The position numbers and the translations under genes are program-made. Positions 35,536 to 43,005 of a stretch of 64,000 nucleotides of DNA are shown one piece after another. The notes beneath the pieces were generated by a model. The model was given only the letters and a program-made list of their open reading frames with translations. It was not told the DNA's origin and ran no database searches. Position 1 is the stretch's first letter. Each line of letters begins with the position of its first letter. Source of the DNA: Microcaldota archaeon (GTDB lineage: Archaea; Micrarchaeota; Micrarchaeia; Norongarragalinales; SBBD01); assembly GCA_016212475.1 (NCBI GenBank), contig JACRGC010000009.1, positions 124,001-188,000 on the forward strand, read 5' to 3'.

Positions 35536-35838
35536 ATGCAAAACAACGATGAAACATGCGACATGCGCGGCTTCCTGTCATTCCTGATTCTTTGGATTCT
35601 AAGCATTAGGCCAATGTCTGGGAGTGAAATGGCTTCAGAAATAGAAAAAAGGAAGGGCATCAAGCCAAATCCGGGAACAATTTACCCAGCGCTTGCAGAA
35701 CTTGCTGAAAAAAAAGCAATAACCTTCAAAAATCAAGGCAAGAAAAAAGTTTATTCTTTGACGCCAAAAGGAAAGGAGATGCTAAAGCATTCGGTCAACC
35801 ATTTCTGCAAAATATTCTACGATATTCTTTCAAAGTAG
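35536..35838 (+). CDS. PadR-family transcriptional regulator
   Basis: 100 residues of PadR winged-helix type: FLSFLILWILSIRPMSGSEM, EIEKRKGIKPNPGTIYPALA (recognition helix), ELAEKKAITFKNQGKKKVYS (wing) and the short C-terminal dimerisation helix. The N-terminus has a Cys in the motif ETCDMRGF and another Cys near the C-terminus (NHFCKIF), which could serve as redox or metal sensors. PadR proteins usually repress a neighbouring gene and themselves. Confidence 0.85.
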   Translation: MQNNDETCDMRGFLSFLILWILSIRPMSGSEMASEIEKRKGIKPNPGTIYPALAELAEKKAITFKNQGKKKVYSLTPKGKEMLKHSVNHFCKIFYDILSK

Positions 35839-35848
35839 TTTCCTGATT

Positions 35849-36568
35849 TTAAGTTGCAAATGCGAATAAAAGCCCAAGAACATAGATTACAATTGTCCCA
35901 ATCCCAATAGCCGTGGCTTTTCCAATTTTTTTCCCCCAAATCCTCCTAAGAAAAACAGCTAATTGAAGGGCCATTGCAATTGATGCCAAAAAAAGCAATC
36001 CCAAGCTCTCAAATCCTCCCCTTGCTCCGATATCAATCCTTGCAAAATGTATGATGGCCCCCAAATATGCCAAATAAATCAGCCGTTGAACCATTTTCCA
36101 TTTGCCTCCTGCTAATTTGCGCATCGCCCAATCAGTCGATGTAAGGAATAGTGCAAACAAGAGAATATATGCAAACAAACCAAAAAGCAAAGCATTCCTT
36201 GTCGGATCCAAATCCCAAAACAGCTTAGCAAAATTATATTGGAAATATTCCCGCATGGATAAATTAAAATGCAGGAAAATTTGGAAAAACGCAGATACCC
36301 CAATTGCCCTTCTGTATGAAATAAAGTTAAGTTTTGGGTATAGCATTGCAAGCGGACCAATTGAAAGCGCCAATCCAAGCAAAGTAAAACCTCCAACAGC
36401 AGCTCCCCTAATCAGCGCCCTATTAAGCCCCATCCCAAAAACGTAGGTTTGGATTGCAATCATTATTCCAAAATACAAAAGCGTCAAAGCAAGCGCTACA
36501 AGTATGAACCATTTCTTTCTCCAAACCTCGGAAAATAAGCTTTCCTTTGCATTGGTATTTTCAGCCAT
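35849..36568 (-). CDS. ferric-reductase-like membrane cytochrome b (YedZ/MsrQ-like)
   Basis: 239 residues with about six membrane helices. The family pattern is visible: SYRRAIGVSAFFQIFLHFNL with a heme-ligand His candidate, LTSTDWAMRKLAGGKWKMVQ, and RLIYLAYLGAIIHFARID with a second His. YedZ/MsrQ proteins pass electrons through heme b to periplasmic methionine sulfoxide reductase MsrP; no MsrP-like gene lies beside it, so partner and role are open. It converges on padR. Confidence 0.72.
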   Translation of the reverse strand: MAENTNAKESLFSEVWRKKWFILVALALTLLYFGIMIAIQTYVFGMGLNRALIRGAAVGGFTLLGLALSIGPLAMLYPKLNFISYRRAIGVSAFFQIFLHFNLSMREYFQYNFAKLFWDLDPTRNALLFGLFAYILLFALFLTSTDWAMRKLAGGKWKMVQRLIYLAYLGAIIHFARIDIGARGGFESLGLLFLASIAMALQLAVFLRRIWGKKIGKATAIGIGTIVIYVLGLLFAFAT

Positions 36569-36589
36569 TCCAAGTCCACCTAAAATTCA

Positions 36590-36664
36590 TGCTCCGAGCG
36601 GGATTCGGACCCGCGTCGAGGGCTTGAGAAGCCCTTATCCTTGACCGGGCTAGACGATCGGAGC
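36590..36664 (-). tRNA. tRNA-Glu (anticodon CTC)
   Basis: 75-nt minus-strand cloverleaf: acceptor GCTCCGA / TCGGAGC with discriminator A, anticodon arm AGGGC-TTCTCAA-GCCCT and T-arm GCGGG-TCCGAAT-CCCGC. No intron; CCA not encoded. Confidence 0.93.
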
Positions 36665-36741
36665 TTTGAACCTACCTTTTTAGGAAAAAGAGTTTATATT
36701 CGCTTTGAAACCCGAATAATTTGAAAACGCGGATTCCCTGC

Positions 36742-37725
36742 CTATTTTTTGCTTATGAATTCAAGCGAAGCGCGGTTGATCAAATCCTTCGAATCGCCCG
36801 CTTGCTGATAATTGCCAATCCAGTAGCTTACAACTGCTTCGCAGGTTTTTTCCCCAACTTTTTGGATTTTTACGGATATGCCCCTAATCCCGTGAGTTTT
36901 TTCCAATTCCTTAGTTTTTGATTTGATGTGCGATTCGAACTTTTCCAAATTTGCGCCAATTGGCAATTCAACAACCAAATCTATTTTGAATTCCGACCCC
37001 GGCTTTGATAAGTTGACAATCCTTTGCTTTGCAAATTCGCTGTTTGAAATAACCATTGTCGAGCCATGCAAATCATCCAATTTTGTTGACCTAAGGCCGA
37101 TTTTACGAAGCTTTACAACCTCTCCGGTAACCAATTTCAAATAATCCTTGTAAAGGTAGGGCCTATCCAATTGAAGCGCCAAACCCGCAAATATGTTCGC
37201 CAATGACTCTTGGGATGCAAGTCCAAGCACAAGTGCGGCAACCGTTCCAACCGTCAATATCCCTGAAATATCAATTCCAATTGTTGCAAGTGAAGTTGTG
37301 ATGCCAAAAAACATGATTGCAATCCTTGATGCATTCCTAAGGAATGGAACAAGCGTCAAATCCAATTTTGCATTGGTTTCCTTTTGGCCTTCCAAATAAT
37401 ACCATTTAAGGATTGCGCCAACAATTTCAGAAATAATGTATGCCGAAAGCAAAATGATTATTCCCATTGCGTACTTTGTCATAAGTTGCCTAACTTCCCC
37501 AAGATTTGGGACAAAATCCGCAATCAAGAACACAGCTAAAACTATCACTACCGCCTTGAGGGGCGATTCGATATATTGCAAAACCAGATCATCAAGGGTG
37601 GTTTTGGTGTTTGCCGTGAGCCTTTTTGTCACCTGCAAAACAAGGCTGTGCACGAGTTTTCCAAGGTACATTGCAACGACTGCAATCAATGCAAGTTCGC
37701 CTATTATCAAAAGATCGAATCCCAT
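36742..37725 (-). CDS. MscS-family mechanosensitive channel
   Basis: 327 residues from the ATG at 37725, six bases after AGGGGTTG. Four N-terminal membrane helices lead to the pore-lining TM3 and beta domain: GTVAALVLGLASQESLANIF, AGLALQLDRPYLYKDYLKLV, VVKLRKIGLRSTKLDDLHGS and TMVISNSEFAKQRIVNLS. These match the MscS core. It releases solutes under osmotic downshock. Confidence 0.88.
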   Translation of the reverse strand: MGFDLLIIGELALIAVVAMYLGKLVHSLVLQVTKRLTANTKTTLDDLVLQYIESPLKAVVIVLAVFLIADFVPNLGEVRQLMTKYAMGIIILLSAYIISEIVGAILKWYYLEGQKETNAKLDLTLVPFLRNASRIAIMFFGITTSLATIGIDISGILTVGTVAALVLGLASQESLANIFAGLALQLDRPYLYKDYLKLVTGEVVKLRKIGLRSTKLDDLHGSTMVISNSEFAKQRIVNLSKPGSEFKIDLVVELPIGANLEKFESHIKSKTKELEKTHGIRGISVKIQKVGEKTCEAVVSYWIGNYQQAGDSKDLINRASLEFISKK

Positions 37726-37756
37726 AGTTTTCAACCCCTATTTTGGCCAATGCCTA

Positions 37757-38458
37757 TTATTCCATTGGCACTTCAATCAAAATGAAATATGATTTGTCAA
37801 GTGCTTCAATTATGATTTCCTTTGCATCGCTGATTTCAATCGAATCGCGCTTATCCAGTTTTTTCCCTTCAACTGTTATTTTTCCTTCAATTGACATTAT
37901 AAAAACTCCCATTCCTGCGCCAATTTCGTGCTTGATTTTCTTGCCCTTTGCAAACTTTCCAAGGTAGATTTTTGCATCCTGGTAAATTAACAGTGAAGAA
38001 TCGCTTTTCTCTCCACTAACCACTAGTTCCAATGCATTCTCCAAAAGCTCGAAATTCTTCCTATCGTGCCTTGGCTCTATATCTCTTTCCTTAGTTTGTA
38101 TCCAAATTTGGAAAAATTTCGCCTGATTTGTTTCAGATGGGTTGAATTCAGAATGGATTACGCCAGTGCCAGCCGACATCACCGAAATATCTCCAACCCC
38201 AATCACATCCTCATCGCCAGTGCTATCCTTGTGCGCGAGTTCCCCTTCCAGCGGAATTGAAATGATTTCCATATTATCGTGCTCATGCGCGCCAAATCCC
38301 ATTCCAGGCTCGACAACATCATCATTCAATACACGAAGCGCCCCAAACCCCATTCTCCTAGGATTCCGGTAATTAGCAAAGCTAAAGCTGAACCTTGAAT
38401 GCAGCCATTCCAGATCGCTCCTCCCCCTCTCTTCAGATTTATGGATTTGTATTTTCAT
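37757..38458 (-). CDS. pirin-family cupin protein
   Basis: 233 residues. The N-terminal cupin has the metal-ligand set in GFGAHEHDNMEIISIPLEG and GVIHSEFNPSE, typical of pirin; a degenerate second cupin follows (GVFIMSIEGKITVEGKKLDK). Pirins are iron-binding proteins; some bacterial members show quercetin dioxygenase activity. The physiological role is unknown here. It lies 31 bp upstream of the MscS gene and may share its transcript. Confidence 0.9.
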   Translation of the reverse strand: MKIQIHKSEERGRSDLEWLHSRFSFSFANYRNPRRMGFGALRVLNDDVVEPGMGFGAHEHDNMEIISIPLEGELAHKDSTGDEDVIGVGDISVMSAGTGVIHSEFNPSETNQAKFFQIWIQTKERDIEPRHDRKNFELLENALELVVSGEKSDSSLLIYQDAKIYLGKFAKGKKIKHEIGAGMGVFIMSIEGKITVEGKKLDKRDSIEISDAKEIIIEALDKSYFILIEVPME

Positions 38459-38493
38459 AAAATATCTCTTTAAATTATTATTAAAAACATAAA

Positions 38494-39249
38494 CTAGCCT
38501 TTAGAACTATTTGTCATTAACAATATAGCTCCAACCGTTACCAAAAGACCTACCAAAAAGAATATGGATCCAACTAAAATAAAAATTACTCCAACAATCC
38601 CTAAAAACATGTTGGCAATATTTAGATTTTTTGTCAAATCGTTTTCAGTGTTTACGCTGGCTGCCGTTGGCACATCCTGCTCGCTGCCAATGACAAATTC
38701 ACTTCCTTCCTTTTTAGCAAATCCGTATACATATAGATTTGAACCTGGCCTAATTATCATTTCCTTCTTGGAATCTTGATTTGCTGTTTGTATCGAACCA
38801 ATAACAAGCGAATAACCCGCCTGGCCAGTTGGAACATTTTCAATATCTACATACTGGATATCCGTATTCTTCAGGTTCACCAATACTTTGCCGGTTTCGT
38901 CCTCGAGATAAAATTTTTCTGCCTCCTTATCTTCTGAAATCATTTCGTTATCCCAACTGCCTTTTCCTTTAAAGCCCGTGTTTGTATACTTTCTTCTTTC
39001 AACCCTGCTGATGTAAAAAACACAATCCAGCGCCATAAATTTTGATTTCAGAGTGTTAATTGGAACAACCGTTCCATGAACCTTGGTTGGTCCTTCCATA
39101 ATTTTCCTAATTTCAACCAATTTGGTTTCCTGGATTTTTTTTGCATTTTTGGATCCTATCCGGTTATTCTTCCATAAATAATATCCTGCAACTAATTGCA
39201 CCCCCCCAATAAATAAGGAAATTGCTGGAAAAATTAAAAGTTCAAACAT
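38494..39249 (-). CDS. GIDE-domain membrane protein (MUL1/MULAN-like, without RING)
   Basis: 251 residues. It has an N-terminal membrane helix, a central domain with GPTKVHGTVVPINTLKS, ALDCVFYISRVERRKY, KFYLEDETGKVLVNLK and NLYVYGFAKKEGSEFVIG, and one long or two close membrane helices at the end. This order is the GIDE domain that lies between the two membrane helices of the mitochondrial ubiquitin ligase MUL1; the RING finger is absent. Prokaryotic GIDE proteins are of unknown function. It lies downstream of tRNA-Leu on the same strand. Confidence 0.7.
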   Translation of the reverse strand: MFELLIFPAISLFIGGVQLVAGYYLWKNNRIGSKNAKKIQETKLVEIRKIMEGPTKVHGTVVPINTLKSKFMALDCVFYISRVERRKYTNTGFKGKGSWDNEMISEDKEAEKFYLEDETGKVLVNLKNTDIQYVDIENVPTGQAGYSLVIGSIQTANQDSKKEMIIRPGSNLYVYGFAKKEGSEFVIGSEQDVPTAASVNTENDLTKNLNIANMFLGIVGVIFILVGSIFFLVGLLVTVGAILLMTNSSKG

Positions 39250-39278
39250 AATTCCGCCTTTTTCTCTCCAAACATTAA

Positions 39279-39294
39279 TGCAGGGAAGGGATTT
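39279..39294. repeat. partial direct copy of the tRNA-Leu 3' end
   Basis: TGCAGGGAAGGGATTT repeats, with two single-base deletions, the plus-strand sequence TGCAGGGGAAGGGAATTT that covers the 3' exon of tRNA-Leu (39342-39359). The copies are 63 bp apart in the same orientation. This may be a remnant of an attachment-site or duplication event. Confidence 0.35.
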
Positions 39295-39299
39295 AGAAC

Positions 39300-39325
39300 G
39301 GTAGCCCCTTTGGAAAGGTGCTACC
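39300..39325. terminator. strong hairpin between tRNA-Leu and the GIDE gene
   Basis: GGTAGC and GCTACC form outer arms and CCTTT/AAAGG an inner arm with one mismatch between them. On the minus strand it follows the tRNA by about 16 nt and precedes the GIDE ATG by 50 nt, so it could end the tRNA transcript or lie in the GIDE leader. Typing as a terminator is tentative. Confidence 0.35.
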
Positions 39326-39341
39326 TACCGCCAAACCTAAG

Positions 39342-39516
39342 TGCAGGGGAAGGGAATTTCATGCCTTGCCGATAAATTCGGCGGAGCCGCAAAAATCTTT
39401 CTTTGGCGGCGCCATCGCCTTTCTTTGAAAAGAAAGGCAAGGCGATTTGAACCCTCGAACCCCTAAGGGACCAGACCCTGAATCTGGCACATTTGACCAG
39501 GCTTTGCTACCCCTGC
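39342..39516 (-). tRNA. tRNA-Leu (anticodon CAG) interrupted by a T-loop intron
   Basis: Exon 1 (39516-39446) gives acceptor strand GCAGGGG, anticodon arm CCAGA-TTCAGGG-TCTGG, a long variable arm and the 5' half of the T-arm. Exon 2 (39355-39342) gives CCCTT, the matching acceptor strand CCCCTGC and discriminator A. Removing the 90-nt insert restores an 85-nt type II tRNA with T-arm GAGGG-TTCAAAT-CCCTT and a perfect 7-bp acceptor stem. The gene-free stretch 39250-39628 consists of this tRNA, the hairpin and direct repeat next to it, and the vapBC promoter. Confidence 0.85.
39356..39445 (-). other. bulge-helix-bulge intron at tRNA position 59/60
   Basis: Around the junctions, the T-stem (GAGGG/CCCTT) is followed by a 4-bp helix TTCA/TGAA, 3-nt bulges AAT and ATT on opposite strands, and an inner intron helix GCCTTGCC/GGCAAGGC. 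This is the archaeal splicing-endonuclease substrate, and cutting after the second base of each bulge restores the seven-base T-loop. The 90-nt intron has no reading frame; it holds a second hairpin (39418-39437) that belongs to a repeat found also at 19637-19686. Confidence 0.8.
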
Positions 39517-39604
39517 AGTTGGATACTTATTTTGGGGAAGCAGGAATAAAAACAAGCTTTCGAATGCATCATTCAATACCAATTCTAATCAAACAAAGCT
39601 TTAT

Positions 39605-39630
39605 ATATATGTATGTGTGTATACATATAT
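39605..39630. promoter_or_regulatory. inverted repeat over the vapB start, likely VapB operator
   Basis: ATATATGTAT and ATACATATAT are perfect 10-bp arms around GTGTGT. The left arm overlaps the TATA region (TTTATATATATG from about 39600) and the right arm reaches the ATG at 39629, so bound VapBC would block initiation. Confidence 0.55.
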
Positions 39631-39844
39631 GGCTTTCAAAAATATCACAGTTTCCGTAGAAGCATACGCAAAGCTCAAAAGCCTTCAAAAAATGGGCGAG
39701 AGCTTTTCCAAGACAATCATTAGGATTTCAGGAAAACGCAGGGCAATGGATGTTGCCGGAATACTAACCGCGGAGGAAGGGGAAGCAATCCAAAAGGGAG
39801 TTGATGAACTTCGGCGCAAAACAAAGGTGAGGAAATGGCACTGA
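39629..39844 (+). CDS. vapB: VapB-type antitoxin
   Basis: 71 residues from the ATG at 39629; spacing from the TATA box indicates a leaderless message. The sequence (MAFKNITVSVEAYAKLKSLQ, ESFSKTIIRI, then a charged tail DELRRKTKVRKWH) matches archaeal VapB antitoxins of the DUF217 type: short strand, helix, and C-terminal toxin-binding tail. Its end overlaps vapC by 10 bp, implying coupled translation. Confidence 0.82.
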   Translation: MAFKNITVSVEAYAKLKSLQKMGESFSKTIIRISGKRRAMDVAGILTAEEGEAIQKGVDELRRKTKVRKWH

Positions 39845-40215
39845 TGGATACTAGCGCCGTAATAGATCTTGGAAAAGGGAGGGAAAAAATCCTTTCAATT
39901 ATCCGCCTTCTCGATGCCAAAGGTGAGGAGCTGAGCATTAGTTCCATTACGGTTTTTGAACTCGCTGCCGGATCTCCAGCAGGAATTGAAGAAAATCGGA
40001 AAAAGCTAATAGAAACATTTCAAATCATTCCATTGTCCCCCGAACAAGCTGAAAAAGGGGCCTTAATTTACAGGAAGCTTAGGGATGAAGGAAAGGATAT
40101 CGGTACATTTGATTCATTGATTGCCGGAGTTGCACTAATCGAAAACGAACAACTAATAACTGCGAATGCAAAGCATTTTGAGCGGGTAAGCGGGCTTCAA
40201 ATATTAAAATACTAA
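39835..40215 (+). CDS. vapC: VapC-type PIN domain toxin
   Basis: 126 residues with the PIN quartet: MALMDTSAVIDLGKG, SSITVFELAAGS, IGTFDSLIAGVAL and LITANAKHF (Asn where the fourth acidic residue often lies). A Mg-dependent RNase toxin by family. It overlaps vapB by 10 bp. Confidence 0.87.
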   Translation: MALMDTSAVIDLGKGREKILSIIRLLDAKGEELSISSITVFELAAGSPAGIEENRKKLIETFQIIPLSPEQAEKGALIYRKLRDEGKDIGTFDSLIAGVALIENEQLITANAKHFERVSGLQILKY

Positions 40216-40254
40216 TCGAATGTTCTTTGAAACTAGGGATTCGTGTTAATTCAT

Positions 40255-41412
40255 TTATTTTTTTGCCCATTTCAGGTATTTTCTCAATTTTTGAGCTTTT
40301 TCAAAAGCCAGCTTGGGAGTTTTTGCAAGTACAGTAAAATGCCCCATTTTCCTGTTCTTTTTGGCATCCGTTTTGCCGTAAAGGTGCAAATACACGTTCT
40401 TTTCCAAAAGCAGTTTTTCTGTTCCTTTCAAAACATTTCCCGACCCATCTCCAAGAATGTTAGCCATGCAGCAAGCGCTTTGAAGCTGCGGTTTTTCCAA
40501 TTTAATTCCGCAAACCGCCCTAACCTGCTGTTCGAACTGCGAAACCTTGCAGGCATCGATGCTATAATGCCCGGAATTATGCGTCCTTGGGGCGATTTCA
40601 TTCACAAGCAGTTTTCCGTTTTGAAGCAAAAACATCTCAACGCAAAGCACTCCGACATAATCGAATTTAACGGCAATTTTTTTGATGATTTTTTGCGCTT
40701 CGATTTCAATTTTCCTTGAAATTCCTGCTGGAACTATTGTTGTGTCCAAAATCCCATTTTTATGCACGTTTTCGCTTACGGGGTAAACAACAATTTTGCC
40801 ATCCACTCCCCGTGCGCCAACAATTGAAATCTCTTTTTGGAAATCCACTTTTTCCTCCAAAATGAATTCCACTCCCTGATTTTTCAGTACAATTTTTTGA
40901 ACTTCCTTGCCATTTGCAATTATCCACTGTCCTTTTCCATCATATCCGAGGGAAGCTGTTTTTAGAATCGCAGGGAATTGCAATTCGATTTTTGTTGCAT
41001 CCTTGGAATTTGATCTCCTGCCCTCTTTTCCAATTTTTCTAAAATTAGCAGTTCCAATCCCAATCCCCCTCAAAAATTCCTTTTGCCGAAGGCGATTTTG
41101 CGTCACGTGAAGTACTTTGCTTGATGGCCTAACCAGAATCCCTTGCTTTTCAATCAGTTCAACCGCTTTCGCATCCACATTCTCAAATTCAATCGTAGCA
41201 ACCTCGCATTTTTGAGAAAATTCCTTTGCAGCGATTAAATCCGAAAACTTTGCAACAATTTGCAAATCAGCAACCTGCCCGCAAGGCGAATTTTCAGATG
41301 GGTCAAGCGTCAAAACTTTGTACCCCATAGGTTTTGCGGCTTGCGCTAGCATCCTTCCAAGCTGTCCTCCTCCCAATATGCCAATTGTGCTTCCCGGTAA
41401 AAACGATTTCAT
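40255..41412 (-). CDS. purK: N5-carboxyaminoimidazole ribonucleotide synthase
   Basis: 385 residues, ATP-grasp fold. The N-terminal STIGILGGGQLGRMLAQAAK is the PurK hallmark; FEFENVDAKAVELIE-type text (IEFENVDAKA), FPAILKTASLGYDGKGQWII and LVNEIAPRTHNSGHYSIDAC follow. It carboxylates aminoimidazole ribonucleotide with ATP and bicarbonate in purine synthesis. The ATG at 41412 follows a GGGAG site and lies 39 bp after purE; an upstream start would overlap purE. Confidence 0.93.
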   Translation of the reverse strand: MKSFLPGSTIGILGGGQLGRMLAQAAKPMGYKVLTLDPSENSPCGQVADLQIVAKFSDLIAAKEFSQKCEVATIEFENVDAKAVELIEKQGILVRPSSKVLHVTQNRLRQKEFLRGIGIGTANFRKIGKEGRRSNSKDATKIELQFPAILKTASLGYDGKGQWIIANGKEVQKIVLKNQGVEFILEEKVDFQKEISIVGARGVDGKIVVYPVSENVHKNGILDTTIVPAGISRKIEIEAQKIIKKIAVKFDYVGVLCVEMFLLQNGKLLVNEIAPRTHNSGHYSIDACKVSQFEQQVRAVCGIKLEKPQLQSACCMANILGDGSGNVLKGTEKLLLEKNVYLHLYGKTDAKKNRKMGHFTVLAKTPKLAFEKAQKLRKYLKWAKK

Positions 41413-41451
41413 GAAAACTCCCAACAATAGTAAAAAATTCCAATAAAACAA

Positions 41452-41928
41452 TCAAATTTTCATTTTCCTAACATCCGCATTCATCTTTTTTGCAAACTTT
41501 TCGACTGCCGATGAAATTTCCCTATGCTTGATCCCAAGTATCCTAGCTGCCAAAACTCCTGCATTCCTAGAATTCCCAATTGCTACGGTAGCAACCGGAA
41601 TCCCCTTTGGCATCTGCACAATTGAAAGAAGCGAATCCAGCCCCTTAAGCGCCTTTGATTCAACCGGCACGCCAATCACGGGAAGTGAAGTCAATGATGC
41701 AACCATCCCCGGAAGGTGCGCAGATCCTCCAGCTCCTGCAATTATCACTTCAATTCCCCTGCCCTTTGCGCTTTTTGCATAACTAAACATCAAATCCGGA
41801 GTCCTGTGCGCCGAAACCACCTTCATTTCGAATGCAATTTTGAATTCTTTCAATGCATCCGCAGCTCCTTGCATGGTCAAAAGATCGCTATTGCTTCCCA
41901 TTATTATTCCAACAAGCGGTTTTCCCAT
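41452..41928 (-). CDS. purE: N5-carboxyaminoimidazole ribonucleotide mutase
   Basis: 158 residues of class I Pur[61 protein letters not shown] and [20 protein letters not shown]. It moves the carboxyl group from N5 to C4 of the imidazole. Pairing with purK indicates the two-step ATP-dependent route rather than direct AIR carboxylation. Confidence 0.94.
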   Translation of the reverse strand: MGKPLVGIIMGSNSDLLTMQGAADALKEFKIAFEMKVVSAHRTPDLMFSYAKSAKGRGIEVIIAGAGGSAHLPGMVASLTSLPVIGVPVESKALKGLDSLLSIVQMPKGIPVATVAIGNSRNAGVLAARILGIKHREISSAVEKFAKKMNADVRKMKI

Positions 41929-42055
41929 TCAAATCCCCTCCAAACAAATTAGGTTTGCCTGATTTATATGCATTATTGTGCGCTTATGTGTAAATCACTC
42001 ACTCCAAAAACATTATTAACAATCAAACTCCTAATAAACAAAGGGCAGATTTTTT

Positions 42056-42148
42056 ATGGATCTTGATCGATTAGACAACTATTTTTGGATGGGCTTCATT
42101 ATAGCCGCCATAATCATTTTCCTTTGGCTAAAATCCGTTTTTGGCTAA
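42056..42148 (+). CDS. possible single-helix membrane peptide (30 residues)
   Basis: A short frame reading MDLDRLDNYF then a strong hydrophobic helix (GFIIAAIIIFLWL) and KSVFG. It lies in the otherwise gene-free stretch between purE and the anchored regulator. Charge distribution is sensible for a membrane peptide, but length gives little statistical support and no clear ribosome binding site is seen. Confidence 0.35.
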   Translation: MDLDRLDNYFWMGFIIAAIIIFLWLKSVFG

Positions 42149-42223
42149 TTATTTGCCACTTAAGCGTAGGCTTAACCATTCCAAAACCGATATATTGGAT
42201 GTTTTGCAACAATTCTGATAATT

Positions 42224-42991
42224 ATGGAACTAAAATTCGAGAAGCGAAAAACGCTAGGAAAATCCAGCTTACTTATAGTTTTGCTCCTAATTGGGACTTT
42301 TGCACTATTTTACCAAAATGTTTTAACGCAAGGAAGCTTTTCCGGATCCGATGGCTCCCAATTTATTGAAAGCAGTGCAAAAATACCTGTACCAACTGAT
42401 TTTGCAGCCGGAAGTTCAAAGGATGCTCTTGTTGAAACAACTCCTGCCAATGCTCAAATTGTTGATGCAGGTGTTTCAACGCCAGAATCATTAGATCAAT
42501 CGCAACCGGTTGAAGAAATTTCTCCTATGAGAAGTGCAAAAATAGCTGCCACACCTGTTGCAGGCGCAGATGGAGTTGCTCCTGATGACCAAGCTTTTGC
42601 AATCGCTTCAGAAAATACCTCTCCAACTCCCCAAGAAAAAACCCTCTTCCAAAGCCCCTACCTTTACTATGCAGCTATTGCCTTACTTGGAATAATGCTT
42701 CTTCTTAACATCTTCAAGGTTTCTTTTGCTTCAACTGCGGTTTTTGATTCAGAAATTTTCAAAACCCTCTCCTCTGAAACAAGGGTTGAAATGCTCTATT
42801 CGCTCCAAACCAGAAGGAAAACACTTTCAGAATTAGCTCAAGCAGCTTCAATTTCCCTTCCCGGAGCAAAGCAGCACCTCCAGCTTCTAGAGGCAAAAGG
42901 ATTAGTCCGGAAAATAGATGAAGGAAGGAAGTGGAAATACTACGAACTCACGGATGTTGGAAAATCAATACTTGCGGAAAGATTCGCTTAA
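42224..42991 (+). CDS. membrane-anchored winged-helix transcriptional regulator
   Basis: 255 residues. A basic N-terminus and membrane helix (residues 15-34), an external Ser/Thr/Ala/Pro-rich region of about 110 residues, a second helix (YLYYAAIALLGIMLLLNIF, about 146-164), and a cytoplasmic ArsR-like winged helix: FKTLSSETRVEMLYSLQTRR, LSELAQAASISLPGAKQHLQ and LLEAKGLVRKIDEGRKWKYY. Topology suggests a one-component sensor that reports an outside or membrane signal directly to DNA. Target genes are unknown; nearby membrane-protein and rhomboid genes are candidates. Confidence 0.75.
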   Translation: MELKFEKRKTLGKSSLLIVLLLIGTFALFYQNVLTQGSFSGSDGSQFIESSAKIPVPTDFAAGSSKDALVETTPANAQIVDAGVSTPESLDQSQPVEEISPMRSAKIAATPVAGADGVAPDDQAFAIASENTSPTPQEKTLFQSPYLYYAAIALLGIMLLLNIFKVSFASTAVFDSEIFKTLSSETRVEMLYSLQTRRKTLSELAQAASISLPGAKQHLQLLEAKGLVRKIDEGRKWKYYELTDVGKSILAERFA

Positions 42992-43005
42992 AGAATTTAA
43001 ACAAT

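Noticed and set aside
39447-39659. A 70-codon plus-strand frame over the tRNA-Leu gene
   Set aside because: It is antisense to tRNA exon 1 and runs through the vapB promoter; the tRNA structure explains the sequence.
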